From Phallus indusiatus (lineage: Eukaryota; Basidiomycota; Agaricomycetes; Phallales; Phallaceae): DNA of 64,000 nt. The notes under the pieces are model-generated. The model did no database searches, had not been told where the DNA came from, and was given only the letters and a program-made list of their open reading frames with translations. This document shows positions 35,590 to 47,277 of the stretch, piece by piece; position 1 is the first letter of the stretch, and each line of letters begins with the position of its first letter. The position numbers were made by a program, and so were the translations under genes. The stretch covers positions 1,612,001 to 1,676,000 of the forward strand of contig JAQFWX010000003.1 of assembly GCA_027605045.1 (NCBI GenBank), given 5' to 3'.

Positions 35590-37827
35590 CTATGACCGAA
35601 CTCTAACCTTCATTTGAACAGGCAGAACACCCTTAACAATCATAAGCTTATCTAACAAATCCTCCTCCCACTGCGACGGATTATACTCTCGACTAAACAG
35701 AAAATCAAAATTATAAACCAAAGAAGCGGTTACATATCTCAATTGCGACCATGCCAATGGTTTTCCTACGCAACTCGCCGGTCCCGTTGAAAATGGTATA
35801 TATGCGGCACGATTTATGGTCACTTTTTCATTTGCGTTTGCGAGCCATCGTTCAGGCCAAAATTGGTTTGGATTTGGAAAGAAGTAACGAGAGTCGCGGT
35901 GCAGGACGTAAGGAGGGACTACTACTGTTGCTCGGTCAGGAATAAACCTGCGTTTATGTGTGAAAGAATAATTTATCTCAGTTCTGTGGTTCGTTAATAA
36001 AACTACGGAGACGCGTACATATTTCCTAAACGTCTTCCTCCGGTGTTCTCAAGTGGAGCTCTTTGCAAATACGATGAAACAGGCGGTTGAAAGCGCATTG
36101 TTTCGTTTCTGAAAATACAGTGAGAAAGAAAAAAAATGAGTATGAGAATTCATGATCAGTGAATAAGAGTGCACACTGACATTATGGCGTTTAACCACTC
36201 CAACTTAACCAGCTTATCGATCTGAATATCGGTGTATGATGGAAAAGCCTCGTCAAGCTCTTCTCGCACGCGTCGCATATATTCAGGATATTTAAGCAGA
36301 TAAAAAAGCATCCCGCAAAGTACGGAGGAGGATGTATCCATTCCGGCCAGTATAGCGAAACTTGCGTTTGACACGACTAATTTCTCATTGGGCACATCCA
36401 TGTTTGCCGACTGAAGCAATGGTTAACTTTGAGAACTAAATACGGAAAAAAAAATTAATACCAAATGGTAAAATAGATCTCGTTTCTCCGTGGTGCTTTT
36501 GATCCGCTTCTGCGCGAACTGATATGCTAGACTGCTGAACTGTCCGTTGGTGCTTTTACTGGCGAATAGTTGAGTGAAACGCATGAAGTCGGTAGCCCAT
36601 GGAAGTACCATAAGAACTGCGGAAGATCTGCCAGTGGTAATAAGAGATTAAGCAGAGGCAGAGAATAATATCGATTTTACGGAGGTAAACTAACTTGACA
36701 GCTCTTAGTATACCATCTATGCATCCGTCTTCGTCTCCATCACGCATGGCATTAAAGGTTTCTCCAAAGCTAGTTGCGAAAAAAAAAGAATTTTCAGTTC
36801 TAGATACTAAATCCCGGTGGGTGCATAGGACTCACGCCACCTCTCCCATAACATCAAAGCTGTATTGGTCAGATATTAACCAACCTGAAGAGTTTGAGGA
36901 GGAGCACATGCCTGAAAAGCGTAATATACCGGGACATATCAACGTCTCCTACCCCATCAGGATAATTACTGCAATTCTCTTTGAGACGATCAACCATTTC
37001 TCCCGTCCGAGCGACGAGGGATTCTTCGTAGTCTTTCAACGGACCAGGACCGAATGCCCGAGTCCATGGTTTACGATGCTTGGCGTGGAGATCATAATCA
37101 CGCAAAGACGCAAGACTACCGCCTGTTTTCCGATTTTTAATGAAGGTGGGATGTCTGCCTTCCCACATTGGGCCTTTGGGCATGCCTTGTTGTCCTAGGA
37201 TGTTGGGGATGAGGTCGACCTCTACGACAGAAATTTCGTTTGGACCTTGTAGGATGAACGATGGCATTACAACATGAGAGATAGAATTTTGAAAAAGGGA
37301 ATGTGCGGATTTACCAATTCGAACAATAGATCCGTATTGATCGTGTAGCTCCTTCAAGTATATGTGCACCTTTCCTTTATGAAACTTCCAAGCCATCCAG
37401 AACTTTGATAATTTGCAAATCAGCGGTCCGGGATGTTTAGCCATAGGATGAAACGGGGAAACACGATAAAGTAAGATGGAGAGTACCAAGGCACTCGCAT
37501 AAAGGCTGAAGTGTAAAATTCCATTTATCCAAGACTGACCCGACGGGAGGTTTATAACTGCTGTTGCGATGGGGGCGATTGCGAAGACGGCTAGTCGGAC
37601 AAACCCGCTTTTCATATCGTCTGGCTCAGACTTTCGAAACCATGCGTGAGCAAGCTGAAATTCATTGTTACAAGGATATAGGAGAGGCTTCAGGAAGACA
37701 GGCTGAAACCTACAAGTCCGCATGTTAAGTCGACAATCAAAGATGCTGTAAATGGATCAAGAGAGTTTTGGCGAATGGAAGACGAGAAAAGGTGTACGAA
37801 AGACGACAGCGGAGACGATCGAGCCAT
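35590..37827 (-). CDS. Cytochrome P450 monooxygenase
   Basis: Membrane-anchored heme monooxygenase of the microsomal type; substrate unknown. A first exon 37827-37714 (MARSSPLSSFVHLFSSSIRQ ... DLTCGL) joins through a gtaggt...tttcag intron to LAHAWFRKSEPDDMKSGFVR, the hydrophobic, tryptophan-containing leader common in basidiomycete P450s, then FHPMAKHPGPLICKLSKFW. Seen further on: I-helix AGMDTSS (36340 region), K-helix ETMRFQPP, PERW, and the heme loop PFSTGPASCVGKPLAW with the axial Cys (around 35760). TAG is at 35590-35592. Multiple short introns occur. It lies between SPP-like copies D and E, so it was either bracketed by the duplication or inserted between its products. An alternative start at 37615 would omit the first membrane segment. 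Family number cannot be given from sequence alone. Confidence 0.88.
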
Positions 37828-38649
37828 GCGTGATGTCTGGGATCTTCTGATAGTGCAGACGAATCTCCTTGAGTCTGAGGTGCTTTGGCTCACCCATGAG
37901 TCCTTAAAATGTCCCCACTTGACGCTCGCGGCTCCACGAAGTTAAGGATTACTATTAATCTCTGGTACTCTGGGGCCTCAGGGCCCTGCCCGTGCCGAGG
38001 ACGAGGCAAATTGAGACCTAAGGCCTACCTGGTCAAAATCGAAAAATGCACATGTAAGTAGAACACCGTCGACTAATCGAGAGTTAAATTGTAATAATAA
38101 GACGAAGACACCTGCGACTGGGGTAAGGAAGAATAATTCGGGGTAGTGGGGTGACAGGGCAGGTTGACCGTAGGGCAGTGTCAATGAGTGGTCGAACGAC
38201 TAAGCAACGAAACATGGCCGGCAATCGAGGTTAAATTTGGTCTTGTAATTCACCACAAATCTATATACATATGGCGATTAGTGACCTATTGTGCCCTTCA
38301 ACGTGTCACTATTTTGATTATAAACAGGATACGGAAACGTCAGTTCGAGCAAAGTTGATTTCAGGCTTGAGGTAAGAATTGAGCTGGCAATTAAGCAGAA
38401 GAAGCAGAGACATTTCGTAGACAATCCGTGGAAGTCCGTGGACGAGGTCTTTGGACAAAGTTCAACCTGGCATTGGTTGCGGATAAAACTCTGACATTCA
38501 GCTTGAAGCTTCAGCACCTCGGCACCCGCGGCCGGGGTTTCCCGACTTCACTTTTGAATTTGCTTTGAAGACGTACATATACGAAAATATACATACGCAG
38601 ATAAGGTTTTTTGATCTCAAATCTCCAACTTAACACGATACATCTGTTT
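37828..38649. other. Intergenic region upstream of the P450
   Basis: About 820 bp containing the P450 promoter side and unassigned sequence up to the broken SPP-like copy. No ORF with recognisable features was seen. Confidence 0.45.
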
Positions 38650-39171
38650 TTATTTCTTATCACGGCTGAAATACGCCATTCAACTTCTTACAAATTTAAC
38701 CTGTTCAACTTTTCTGCCTTAAGCTCATAAGCAACGTGTTTGGCCTAACTAGACGAGTCGTTCATCGTAAACAGAATGGTGGTATGACGTTGTTTTATAT
38801 GTTGAGAAGATTAGCAGATTAGTCCACCGTTTCACTGCAGGATCCATACCTGATACGTACACACAAGTCTCATTCCAACAAAAGAAAATTCCGGATTCTC
38901 CAAATTCTGATATGTATCTTTGGCCTCTTTTATGGCGATTTTAGGCTTTGGCGACAGGCAACACATTATAAATCGGCGTTGTTACGATGGCTGTACTTCA
39001 TGCCTCCTCAGCTGGCTTGACTTTTGGGGAGGTGAAGCTGCAAGGAATGATACAATGCTATATCGTGAACTTAGTGAATGTCTTCTTCGAACGACACAAG
39101 ATATCAATTGCATTTTATTTTACAGGTCGCGATATCAGTCATCATTTTTCTGTCAAGTCTAAGTATTGAGT
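38650..39171 (+). pseudogene. Broken SPP-like copy (A/B/C type, 3' part of exon 2 to start of exon 5)
   Basis: Sequence from about 38650 matches the end of exon 2, exon 3 and exon 4 of copies A-C: ttcttacaaatttaacctgttcaa, gtgtttggcctaactagacgag, cgttcatcgtaaacagaatgg, gataggtatgtatctttggcctc-like, gcgttgttacgatggctgtacttcatgcctcc and cattttattttacaggtcgcgat. Small indels break the frame (for example the extra bases around ggatccatacctgatacg and the loss near ggctttggcgacaggc), and both the 5' part and the TM7-TM9 region are missing. It directly precedes the duplicated spacer and copy E, just as copy C precedes copy D. Confidence 0.8.
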
Positions 39172-40969
39172 CTGCACGCAAACCCACACAGCAATCTTAG
39201 TAATCCCTTGTGAAACATCTACCAAAAAACCAGTGCCATCAGGTCAGACTGCGCTTGAATTTGCAATTCAACTGAGCTCTTTGCTCAGGAGTGCACGAAT
39301 TTTCGTTTTTTATAGATTCGGCTGACAACACGACCATGTGGCATGGTACCGGAACCCGTACATGATACCTCAGAATTTGGCATTGAGCACTGCTTCATAG
39401 CCTAATAATGTCCTCGTTCATATAAAAAAGGCAACACGCTTCACTAGTCTAATTTCCCCGCGCTCAGCTCTACATGTTTTTTCTTACAGATTCTGGTTTA
39501 TGGCACCCTTTCATGGGACCGTTCATCAAATCTACATGCTTACTTTTTATCGTATACTTGCTAGGCTTCGTTCTCGCTAGTTATGAAACCCTAAGTGTCA
39601 GTTCTGATTTTTGACAAACTTCGACTGGATATGCTAACCTGAGATTGAAGGTTTATATCACAACCTGTCTCACTCCTTCGGTCTGTTCTGAGAAGCCTGA
39701 ACTTTCTAAAGACGATCCCAAACCTACCGAACCTATTACTCCTGCTCGCAGATGGCGTTTGATTCGAGGACTCCTGGTTTTCATAGGCTTGGGCATCCTG
39801 CAACATATTATTCTTCAATTGGATACCTTCCAATTCCACGAGATTATACTAACCCACATGGGGACTTTGTTATATGCCAGCTTGGTTTTTGTTGTAGGGA
39901 ATGTAAGTCAAATTTAGTCGACAGTTTATTTTTTTTCATTGTTTATCAGGCCATTCGTTCATTGAGTACCACGTAAGTTACTATGCCAATAGATCACCCC
40001 AATATCGTGTCAGCACTAGTTACTTATAAGCATCCAAGGTTTTTGACGAGAGGCAACCTACCGTTCACAAGTCCTTTAGCTATAGTTTCGACTGGAATCG
40101 TCATTTATTTTGCTATCATGTCGACGCTGGGCTTGTACGGATCAAACTCAAGCGTTGAGATTTCCGTTTTTGTTATTACATTTTCGATAGTTCACTTTGC
40201 ATCTGGTTGGGGAATGGGAAAAGGTGCACAATGGACCAGAGTGTGCTTAGTCTGGGTTATTCACATGGTTTGGGTTCTAATCGCTGTCAAAATATATCAA
40301 ACAATTCATCTCTTTCTAGATCCAGGTTTGGTCCAATGGGGTTAATTTCATTGCTTGGTACGCCGAGAAGCAGTCTCCAGCTGAAGAATATATATGGCCA
40401 AGATTTACGTTTCAAGGTATATACGTAACCTTTCTACCAGCTGCAATGGCCTCGTTCGGCCCAGGCTGTCTGATCGCTCGTATGCTCCGATTCGACTTCA
40501 AAAACCACCTTGACAAATGTGGGCTTTCTCTGATTAGATCTGGCAGCGAACTTGAGACTCTGTTGGACCGGGTGCTAGTTCATATCGGATACAATCTATT
40601 CAGTCATAGATTCCCTAAGCCTTACTTTACTGTCGCCATCTTAACATGGAGCTTTATACGAATTTTAACCATCGGCTTATGTCTTCTCACCGGCTTCCCG
40701 TCTAAGAGTCCTTATGGTGCTTGCTTTTGGGCGATTCTTGTAGAATTTCCGGTTATGATGGGTGCATTGTTTTTGTGGGGAGCTATAAGAGGAGAAACCA
40801 AATTACTGTGGAATTACGAGTGAGATCCAGCCCTTTTTTTCTCATTCGCTGCGGCATTTTACTTGATTCTGATTTATTTTTTTCTCTCAGGGAGAATTGG
40901 GCCCCCAAGTCCGGGCTTAACAGTAAGACGGCGGATGTAACGACGACCGCACATGACGAGAAAGTTTGA
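39172..40969 (+). repeat. Duplicate of the copy D region (spacer plus gene E)
   Basis: 39172-39512 corresponds to the spacer before copy D (33364-33715), and 39513-40969 to copy D itself, including introns in the same places. With the broken copy at 38650-39171 corresponding to copy C, the duplicated tract spans at least one A-C type gene end and one D-type gene. Confidence 0.75.
39513..40969 (+). CDS. SPP-like membrane protein, copy E (second subfamily)
   Basis: Six exons (39513-39596, 39651-39902, 39950-39972, 40039-40267, 40320-40819, 40891-40969) give 388 residues. The start MGPFIKSTCLLFIVYLLGFV parallels copy D. Helices include GLLVFIGLGILQHIILQL, THMGTLLYASLVFVVGN, YFAIMSTLGLYGSNSSVE and CLVWVIH. 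The TM7-like segment AMASFGPGCLIARMLRFDFK keeps the PG of SPP (GxGDxxxPG) but has Ala where the Asp should be. KPYFTVAILTWSFIRILTIG and KSPYGACFWAILVEFP follow, then WGAIRGETKLLWNYE. The tail is NWAPKSGLNSKTADVTT. All junctions keep the frame. Function unknown. Confidence 0.7.
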
Positions 40970-42529
40970 TACATATAGGCATAGCGTAATACAACGGAAA
41001 TTACACCTATTAGTGACAGCATTACATGTAAATATTGCGCTGTTCACATGCTCGAGAAAGAGTCGGAGAAATGATATGCTCACTAGACTTTCAAACACTC
41101 GGCCAAACTTCGGCACATAACTTCTTTTTAATCTTCGCTTTTAAACTTCGACTCTAACGCGTTTTCCTACACAAAATCTTTTCAATTACCGTAATAGATA
41201 CCTAATACACTTTCTTTCCAATGCATTCACCTACCAAAACTTCATAGATGCCGGAAGCGGCACCCGGCTCATCGCTAAACCCACATAAACTCAGTTGACG
41301 GAATACGCGCCTTGGCACCGCAAAACTGAAATCATTCCAATTTTTCATCTAACACACGCGAATCCTGTGTTTCTGAGTGAAGAGTTTCTCAGAATATCGC
41401 AAAACTGATGACGCAAGGCATTTTTTCGTATCAAAATTATCACCGGGGTTTCACGGTCCATAAAACGCGAATTATACACCACCTCTACGCATCGTACTTA
41501 CACATATGAAGAAGGGCTATTCTGAAGGTTTGGAGAGGACGCTATCAACACTATACCCTGCTACTACTGACGATACGTGAAAGATGGGAAACTGGGTGAT
41601 GTCGATTTTCCATTTAAGTTGTCATGTGGGTGAGTTTGAATTGGAATGCTGTGGTGCAAATCTAAAACTTCAGATCTTCTGAGGCAGCTAGCCCGAATAC
41701 CCTTAAAGCCACTTCGCAGAAGACCAATTCACCGGCACACCTAGCGCGATATCGGGTGTCCAAAAATCAGCGGAAGCTGTACAACTTGTACAGCTTGAAA
41801 ACCTGCGGGAATTTACACCATTTATGTCTTGTCAATGCCCTTCTTCCGGGGAATAGCTTTTACATACAGGTGCTTCTTCCACAACGGCAGAAGGGTGTGG
41901 ATCCGACCAAGGTGGATATATTCAAAACACAGCCTGAGTTCATTTTAGAATCGTCGGTTTAAACGAAAAAAAAAAACACTCCGATTCATATGGAAGCTGG
42001 TGTTGCGAACATTTAAATTATCTCAATAACCAAACATTCACTTGGGTGGGCCGAATTTGGTATTCGCTATGCTTTCCTAATGCATGGAAGGGGTTTGATG
42101 CTCGATACACCGTGACCTCTGGTTATCCATAGAAACAAGGAAAGCTGTGATCTTCGCCCCAGGTTCGCCGTAACCTTCATTCGACCAAGTATCAACTACT
42201 CATCAGTGCCATACATAGTGTTATTTTGGAATAGTCTCAGAATTGTTATGGACTTCTGGCGTGAAGCATGGGAATCATGAAAAACCCTTGGTAAGGTTAT
42301 CGTAATGAGACCGTAACCGTAATTTGTGCAGATAACGCTCAGTTGAACGGTGATTCAGCTGGGTTTAAACTTGGTTCTTCAACAGAATCTCAAAAGTCTT
42401 GGAATTCTTCGGCTGCTGTGCATTCACTCATGTTTACTGCGTGCCGTTCCAGCTCTCAGGCTTATTTCGTACAAAAGGGCTAAGTTAGATTAACCAAATT
42501 TCTCCAACTTACCTTCAGGTTCACCATTC
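40970..42529. other. Intergenic between copies E and F
   Basis: About 1.56 kb. Short ORFs are present but none resembles the neighbouring family or any gene I know. The last 100 bp resemble the 5' flank of copies D/E only around the initiating codons (ggtttatggc...cctcttttgaggtc). Confidence 0.45.
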
Positions 42530-44023
42530 ATGCCTTCATCTGACTTTGCTATTCTGATAAAACTTGGTTTATGGCGCCCTCTTTTGAGGTCATTTGTCAA
42601 GTCTTTATACCTGCTATACGTACCCTATCTGTTAGGGTTTATCCTCAAAAGTCACGAGATTTTACAAGTGGGTCGTCTCAGCTTGAAATCGATTAGTTGC
42701 TAAAGCTAAATAAAAACGAAAAATGTGGCGTATTTGGTTACTTGAATAGTGCTCTGCAATTGAAGTTAGGAAACCTGGATATTATCCCGTCGATGCTCCA
42801 GCCAAGCCCTCTTCGACTCAGAAGCACAATTCAAAATCCATTGAAAGTTGGACTTACAAGATATTTCTTGATTTACGGGTATTAGTATCCTTAGAAATTG
42901 GTGTTCTACAATGGATCCTTCCCATGGAGAATCTCATATTGAATCGGCAATTGAAGCAGGCTCTGTTGAATATTACAGAAAGTTGCATGGTCACAAGCCT
43001 GGTCTTTGCTGTGCTAAGTGTAAGACTTCACTACTCGCTTTGTATTTCCCTGAATGACTGAACTCAATCTTAGTCTGCATTTCGAATGTGCGATACGTGA
43101 GTTTTCCAGCTAAATAATATTGAAACAAACGAATTCATAAGAAAACCCTTCAAGATTTTCAAATCTTAGTCAGTCTCAGGCTGGCACTGAGCAAGGGGGC
43201 AATTTGTTTACAAATCTCAACCTGTGCATCATCTTTTTCTTCGTTTCGGTAACAGTTGGCTCGTTTCAAAATGACACAGCTTGTGTATGCGTTGTTGCCT
43301 TTGCACTCGTTTGCTTCGCAACCGAAGGGAACATGGGTAAATTGCGACGGTGGTGGCATATGTTTGGATTCTGGGCTCATCATTCGGTTGGATTTCCTTG
43401 TTTTTATCGAAAAAAAAAAATAAACTGACCAGCATTCATCAGCTCGCTGTCCTTTTTATCGTATATAACATTAGGCACACGTTCACCCAATCTCCGGAAG
43501 GAGATACATGGTTTGCGATCACGTTTCAGGATTTAAACATGTCCTATCTGCCAACAGCAATGTCGTCGTACTATTCAGGTGCTTTGATTGCCCGTATGCT
43601 TCGATATGACTTCCAGAATCATGTCGATGTGTTGAAACTATGTACCGACAAGGCGGGTGAACCCCGAGAAGTGATAGTAATGCCCAGCACACCATTTCCT
43701 AAACCTTATTTCACTGCCGCCATTGTGGCCTGGAGTTTTGTGCGCGTTACGACGATTGTATTATGCCTTGCAGCCGGCTTCCCTTTTAAGAACCTGTATG
43801 ACGCTTGTTTCGTTGCGGTTGTTATAGAATTCCCGGCTATAACGGCTGCCGTATTTTTGCTGGGAGTTGTCAGAGGAGAGGCTAAAAGTCTGTGGAGATA
43901 TGAGTGAGCTTAAACCTTTCTACTCGCATACTACCAAAATCTGATTTTCGACAATTCAACTCCAGAGAGCGCTGGATAAGAGAGCCTTCCAATTCAGACA
44001 AAGAGGTGACGACGAAGATATAA
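42530..44023 (+). CDS. SPP-like membrane protein, copy F (most diverged)
   Basis: Six exons (42530-42667, 42750-43019, 43074-43096, 43170-43386, 43443-43903, 43966-44023) give 388 residues; the third exon is again 23 nt. The start MPSSDFAILIKLGLWRPLLR leads into YLLYVPYLLGFILKS. Exon 2 reads CSAIEVRKPGYYPVDAPAKP then VLVSLEIGVLQWILPMENLI. Exon 4 gives NLCIIFFFVSVTVGS and VCVVAFALVCFATEG. The conserved end is LPTAMSSYYSGALIARMLRY, FPKPYFTAAIVAWSFVRVTT, LYDACFVAVVIEFP and RGEAKSLWRYE, with Ser at the expected GxGD aspartate. A poly-A run at 43410-43420 lies in intron 4, not in coding sequence. Splice choices for exons 2 and 4 are less certain than in the other copies. Confidence 0.62.
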
Positions 44024-44084
44024 TGATCCGAAAGTTTAGTCATTACATCCAAGGGTTATGAATACAAATAATATAAAGTCTATT

Positions 44085-45034
44085 TTACATACGAACGAGT
44101 TCCACAAAGGCTTTACGAATCTGCTTTATGAATTTAAAGAACTCCCGTGTTTCGTTTAGCTCGCTTACTAAGAGGGGTAACGTTGGTATAATAGGGGAAC
44201 ATGAGGGGACTAATCAAACACGTTAGTTATTATTACTGCCTTCGCCGCTATTTGTTCCTCACCTTCGTACATGGGCTTGGACACGTCAATAACAATATAA
44301 AATTCTCGTTCATGATCTGAAGGATCAATATGTGTAAACAACACTAGTAATACATCCTCTACGAAAGCCCCATATCAAAAACCAAATCGGACTTGATGTA
44401 TCAAATGAAACACATACGTCGTACACCTTCCACCGTCATATGTAATTTACTTTCCAAAGCTTTCAATTCCGGTTTCTGTTGAGAGTCATGCTTTTCTAGG
44501 ATACTGGCTTCCTTCTTGCGCTCTGAAAAAGGTTTTCAATCAAAGAGAGCTTCGTGGTACAGGTCTAGCCGAACCTTTTCTTAAAGCGGCAATGGATGCT
44601 TTGGCTTGGTCTATCTCAGCGTCGAGTTTACTGCAATTCTCCTTGATTGAAGCAAGCTGTCGCTTGAGGGCGTTTACTGAGCTTTCTGAATCCTTCCGCT
44701 CCGATTGCTCTCTTTCTAGATCTGCGTGATGTTAGTGCAAACTTTAGTCTGCCATCTTGATCTGCGAACCTTTCAAGAGCTGCACCTCCTTCTCCTTGTA
44801 TTCTGTAATCTCCAATTCTAAAGCTCTTTTGCGTTCTCCATCCTTCTGAATTCGACTCGCCTCCGCGTCTTTCCGCCGCAATATCTCTTCGATGGCACGA
44901 GACGTGTAGTCGTTGACAGCAGCAAGGAACTTTTGGGATGTTTTTTCAAATTCTTCTAGCTTGAGATCGATAGTTGGATTGGGAAGAGCGAGGATATTGG
45001 CGAGAGATACATGTTGAGCTCGAGTAGCGTGCAT
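44085..45034 (-). CDS. SPC25: Kinetochore protein Spc25 (Ndc80 complex)
   Basis: Subunit of the Ndc80 complex, which anchors microtubules to kinetochores; Spc25 dimerises with Spc24 through a coiled coil and a C-terminal globular RWD domain. Start at 45034 (MHATRAQHVSLANILALPNP). The N-terminal and central parts are helical and charged (EEILRRKDAEASRIQKDGER, NALKRQLASIKENCSKLDAE, QKPELKALESKLHMTVEGV). The C-terminal exons read HEREFYIVIDVSK..., LPLLVSELNETREFFKFIKQ and IRKAFVELVRM, with TAA at 44085-44087, matching the conserved end of Spc25. Four to five short introns. Divergent from DBF2 with 199 bp between starts. Confidence 0.88.
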
Positions 45035-45233
45035 GACGTGAGCGAGTTAAACACAACAAACAGGACACAACAAATGAGACGCGTAAACCACGTGATTCAC
45101 GTGACACGTGTATCGATCCCGCAACTTCGCACCTACAATAGAACCAACAATTCAATCGCATCCCAACCGGCCGGCAGTTGATTTTGGAATTAGGTAAAAC
45201 AAACTTATCATCTCTTGATCACTACCAACAACC
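45035..45233. promoter_or_regulatory. Bidirectional promoter SPC25 / DBF2
   Basis: 199 bp between divergent start codons of two mitotic genes. A near-palindromic block aaccacgtgattcacgtgac (45087-45106) contains two CACGTG-like E-box cores (ccacgtga, tcacgtga) followed by acacgtgt at about 45108. E-boxes of this type are bound by bHLH factors in fungi; which factor acts here is unknown. Confidence 0.55.
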
Positions 45234-47277
45234 ATGATCCTCACTCGTATGCAGGCTGCTGAACAACAGCGTTCTCCTCCCCCGTCCCCGACTAAGGGGC
45301 TCTCGAATCAACTGCCAACTTCCCCTCTTTCTTATGTCGTAGACAACGACATTCATATGAACACAGTCAAAAACACAATCAAAGATATAAAGATGCATAC
45401 CGTTCGAAATGCCATAGCCGGGTTACCTTTTCCTAGTAACAGGACCTTGAATGATGTTAGGATGGAGACAGTGCAAGGTGGAGGGACGACAGTGACGAGC
45501 AAATTCCAGCTGTGGGAGGTGGAGTTACTCGAAAGTTCAGAAGTTAAACGCAAAGCGACTGTAGCTCAGCTGTGTATGTTTTCATTGCCTCCGGCTTTAC
45601 GCTCCTGTATAGCTGTGATTACTTACAAAAATCATCTACAGATTTCCTTGATTATTACTTTCAAACGTTGGGCTATCTTGCCGCTAGAAAAGATCGTCGC
45701 GCACGGTTCGATGCTGACACTCAAGCTCGGGACTTGTCTGAAGAAGAGTATGCCACAGAATTTAAATCGTACTGCGGAAGAGAGCGTGTCCTACTTCGTC
45801 GTCGGCGTACAAAACTCAAAGTCGATCAGTTCCATATCATTGCCCAGGTCGGTCAAGGAGGTTACGGCGAGGTGTTTTTAGCCCGAAAGCAAGACTCTGG
45901 TGAAGTCTGTGCGCTCAAGAAAATGCGCAAAAGGACACTTTTTAAGATGGACGAGGTCCGATAACTGGGTTCACATTCAGTCATGTCATATGTGCTCATA
46001 CCTTGTTCTTGGTAGATTCGTCACGTCCTCGTTGAGCGTGATATATTGACTGCTACAAAGACCCCGTGGCTAGTCAAGTTGTTATATGCCTTCCAGGATC
46101 CTGAACATGTCTACCTTGCAATGGAATACGTACCAGGAGGCGATTTCCGAACATTATTGAACAACTCGGGCGTATTGAAGGAAGAACATGCTAGATTTTA
46201 TATCACAGAGATGTTTATGGGCGTAAATGAGCTACATCAATTGGGCTATATCCATAGAGATTTAAAACCTGAAGTAAGCATTCAATCTGACCTTTTTTCT
46301 CCTGTGATTGAGTATGCCGCCTTGTAGAACTTTCTTGTAGACGGCACTGGGCACGTCAAACTGACTGACTTCGGTTTGGCCACGGGTGCATTGAACCCGA
46401 AACGCATCGAATCACTCAAAGTCAAAGTATGATTTCACACCACCTATACAACGATCTTTCATATCAAAGCTGATCATACCTTCATTTCAAGCTCGACCAA
46501 GTGAAAGACAGTCCACTCATTCAACGAAGTACCATCGAACGTCGGTCATTATACCGTTCCATACGTCAGGCCGACCCAAGATACGCCGACTCGATTGTCG
46601 GATCTCCAGATTATATGGCACCTGAAGTCCTGCGTGGAAAACCATACACCTATTCAGTTGATTACTGGTCTCTTGGATGTATCCTCTTTGAATTTCTCGC
46701 TGGCTTCCCGCCCTTTTCTGGTGGAACACCCGAGGAAACATGGACGAATCTTAAGAACTGGACAAAGGTGCTTAGAAGGCCCGAATATGACAAACCTGAA
46801 GATCTCATCTTCAATTTGACTGATGTTGCATGGGACGCAGTTACAAGGTTCGTAGTTCATCTTCCTTCGAAGGAGCTATACACTATATCTGACAATATCA
46901 AACTTTCTAGACTCATCGCGCATTCAGTCACACGATATTCCACAATGGCACAGCTCAAAGCTCATCCATTCTTTGAGAATGTACCATGGGACAACCCCCG
47001 AGGACGAGAAGCACCTTTCGTCCCAGCCTTAGACTCAGAAATCGACACAGGATACTACGACGATTTCACATCCGCAGAAGACATGGCCAAATACGCAGAA
47101 GTCAAAGAAAAACAACGTAATGTTGAAAAAGTTAGAGAGAAAGAAGAATCGTTCGGACGAGGTGTTTGGGTTGGATTTACATTTGGGAAGAATAGTGGCG
47201 TTAATCAACTTGTTGCGAAACTTGCATCTCAAACTCTTGAAGAACAAGATGAAAATGCTTTGAATACCATCTTTTGA
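45234..47277 (+). CDS. DBF2: NDR-family mitotic exit / septation kinase Dbf2 (Sid2)
   Basis: Serine/threonine AGC kinase of the mitotic exit or septation initiation network, activated by a Mob1 partner, controlling cytokinesis and Cdc14. The N-terminal ~110 residues are Pro/Ser-rich. The Mob-binding region follows an intron: YFLDYYFQTLGYLAARKDRR ... FKSYCGRERVLLRRRRTKLK. Kinase motifs seen: GQGGYGEVFLARK (P-loop), CALKKM (Lys), HRDLKPE|NFLVD split by an intron, LTDFGLATG, a long NDR-type insert (KVKLDQVKDSPLIQRSTIER), the activation loop YADSIVGSPDYMAPEVL, VDYWSLGCILFEFLAGFPPF, and VTRLIAHSVTRYST after removing an in-frame intron near 46848-46910. The tail has LDSETD-like LDSEIDTGYYDDFTSAEDMA and the hydrophobic motif GFTFGK. 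It aligns closely with yeast Dbf2, which makes the call firm. Confidence 0.95.

Noticed and set aside
36695..37198. Plus-strand 167-codon frame
   Set aside because: Antisense to P450 exons that carry recognisable family sequence.
40320..40350. Frame break in copy E after LFLDPGLVQWG
   Set aside because: The stretch up to ctttctag is intron; exon 5 starts at 40320 in another frame and aligns with copy D.
43404..43432. Frameshift by poly-A run in copy F
   Set aside because: Copies D and E have an intron at the same place; splicing 43386 to 43443 keeps the frame and removes the run.
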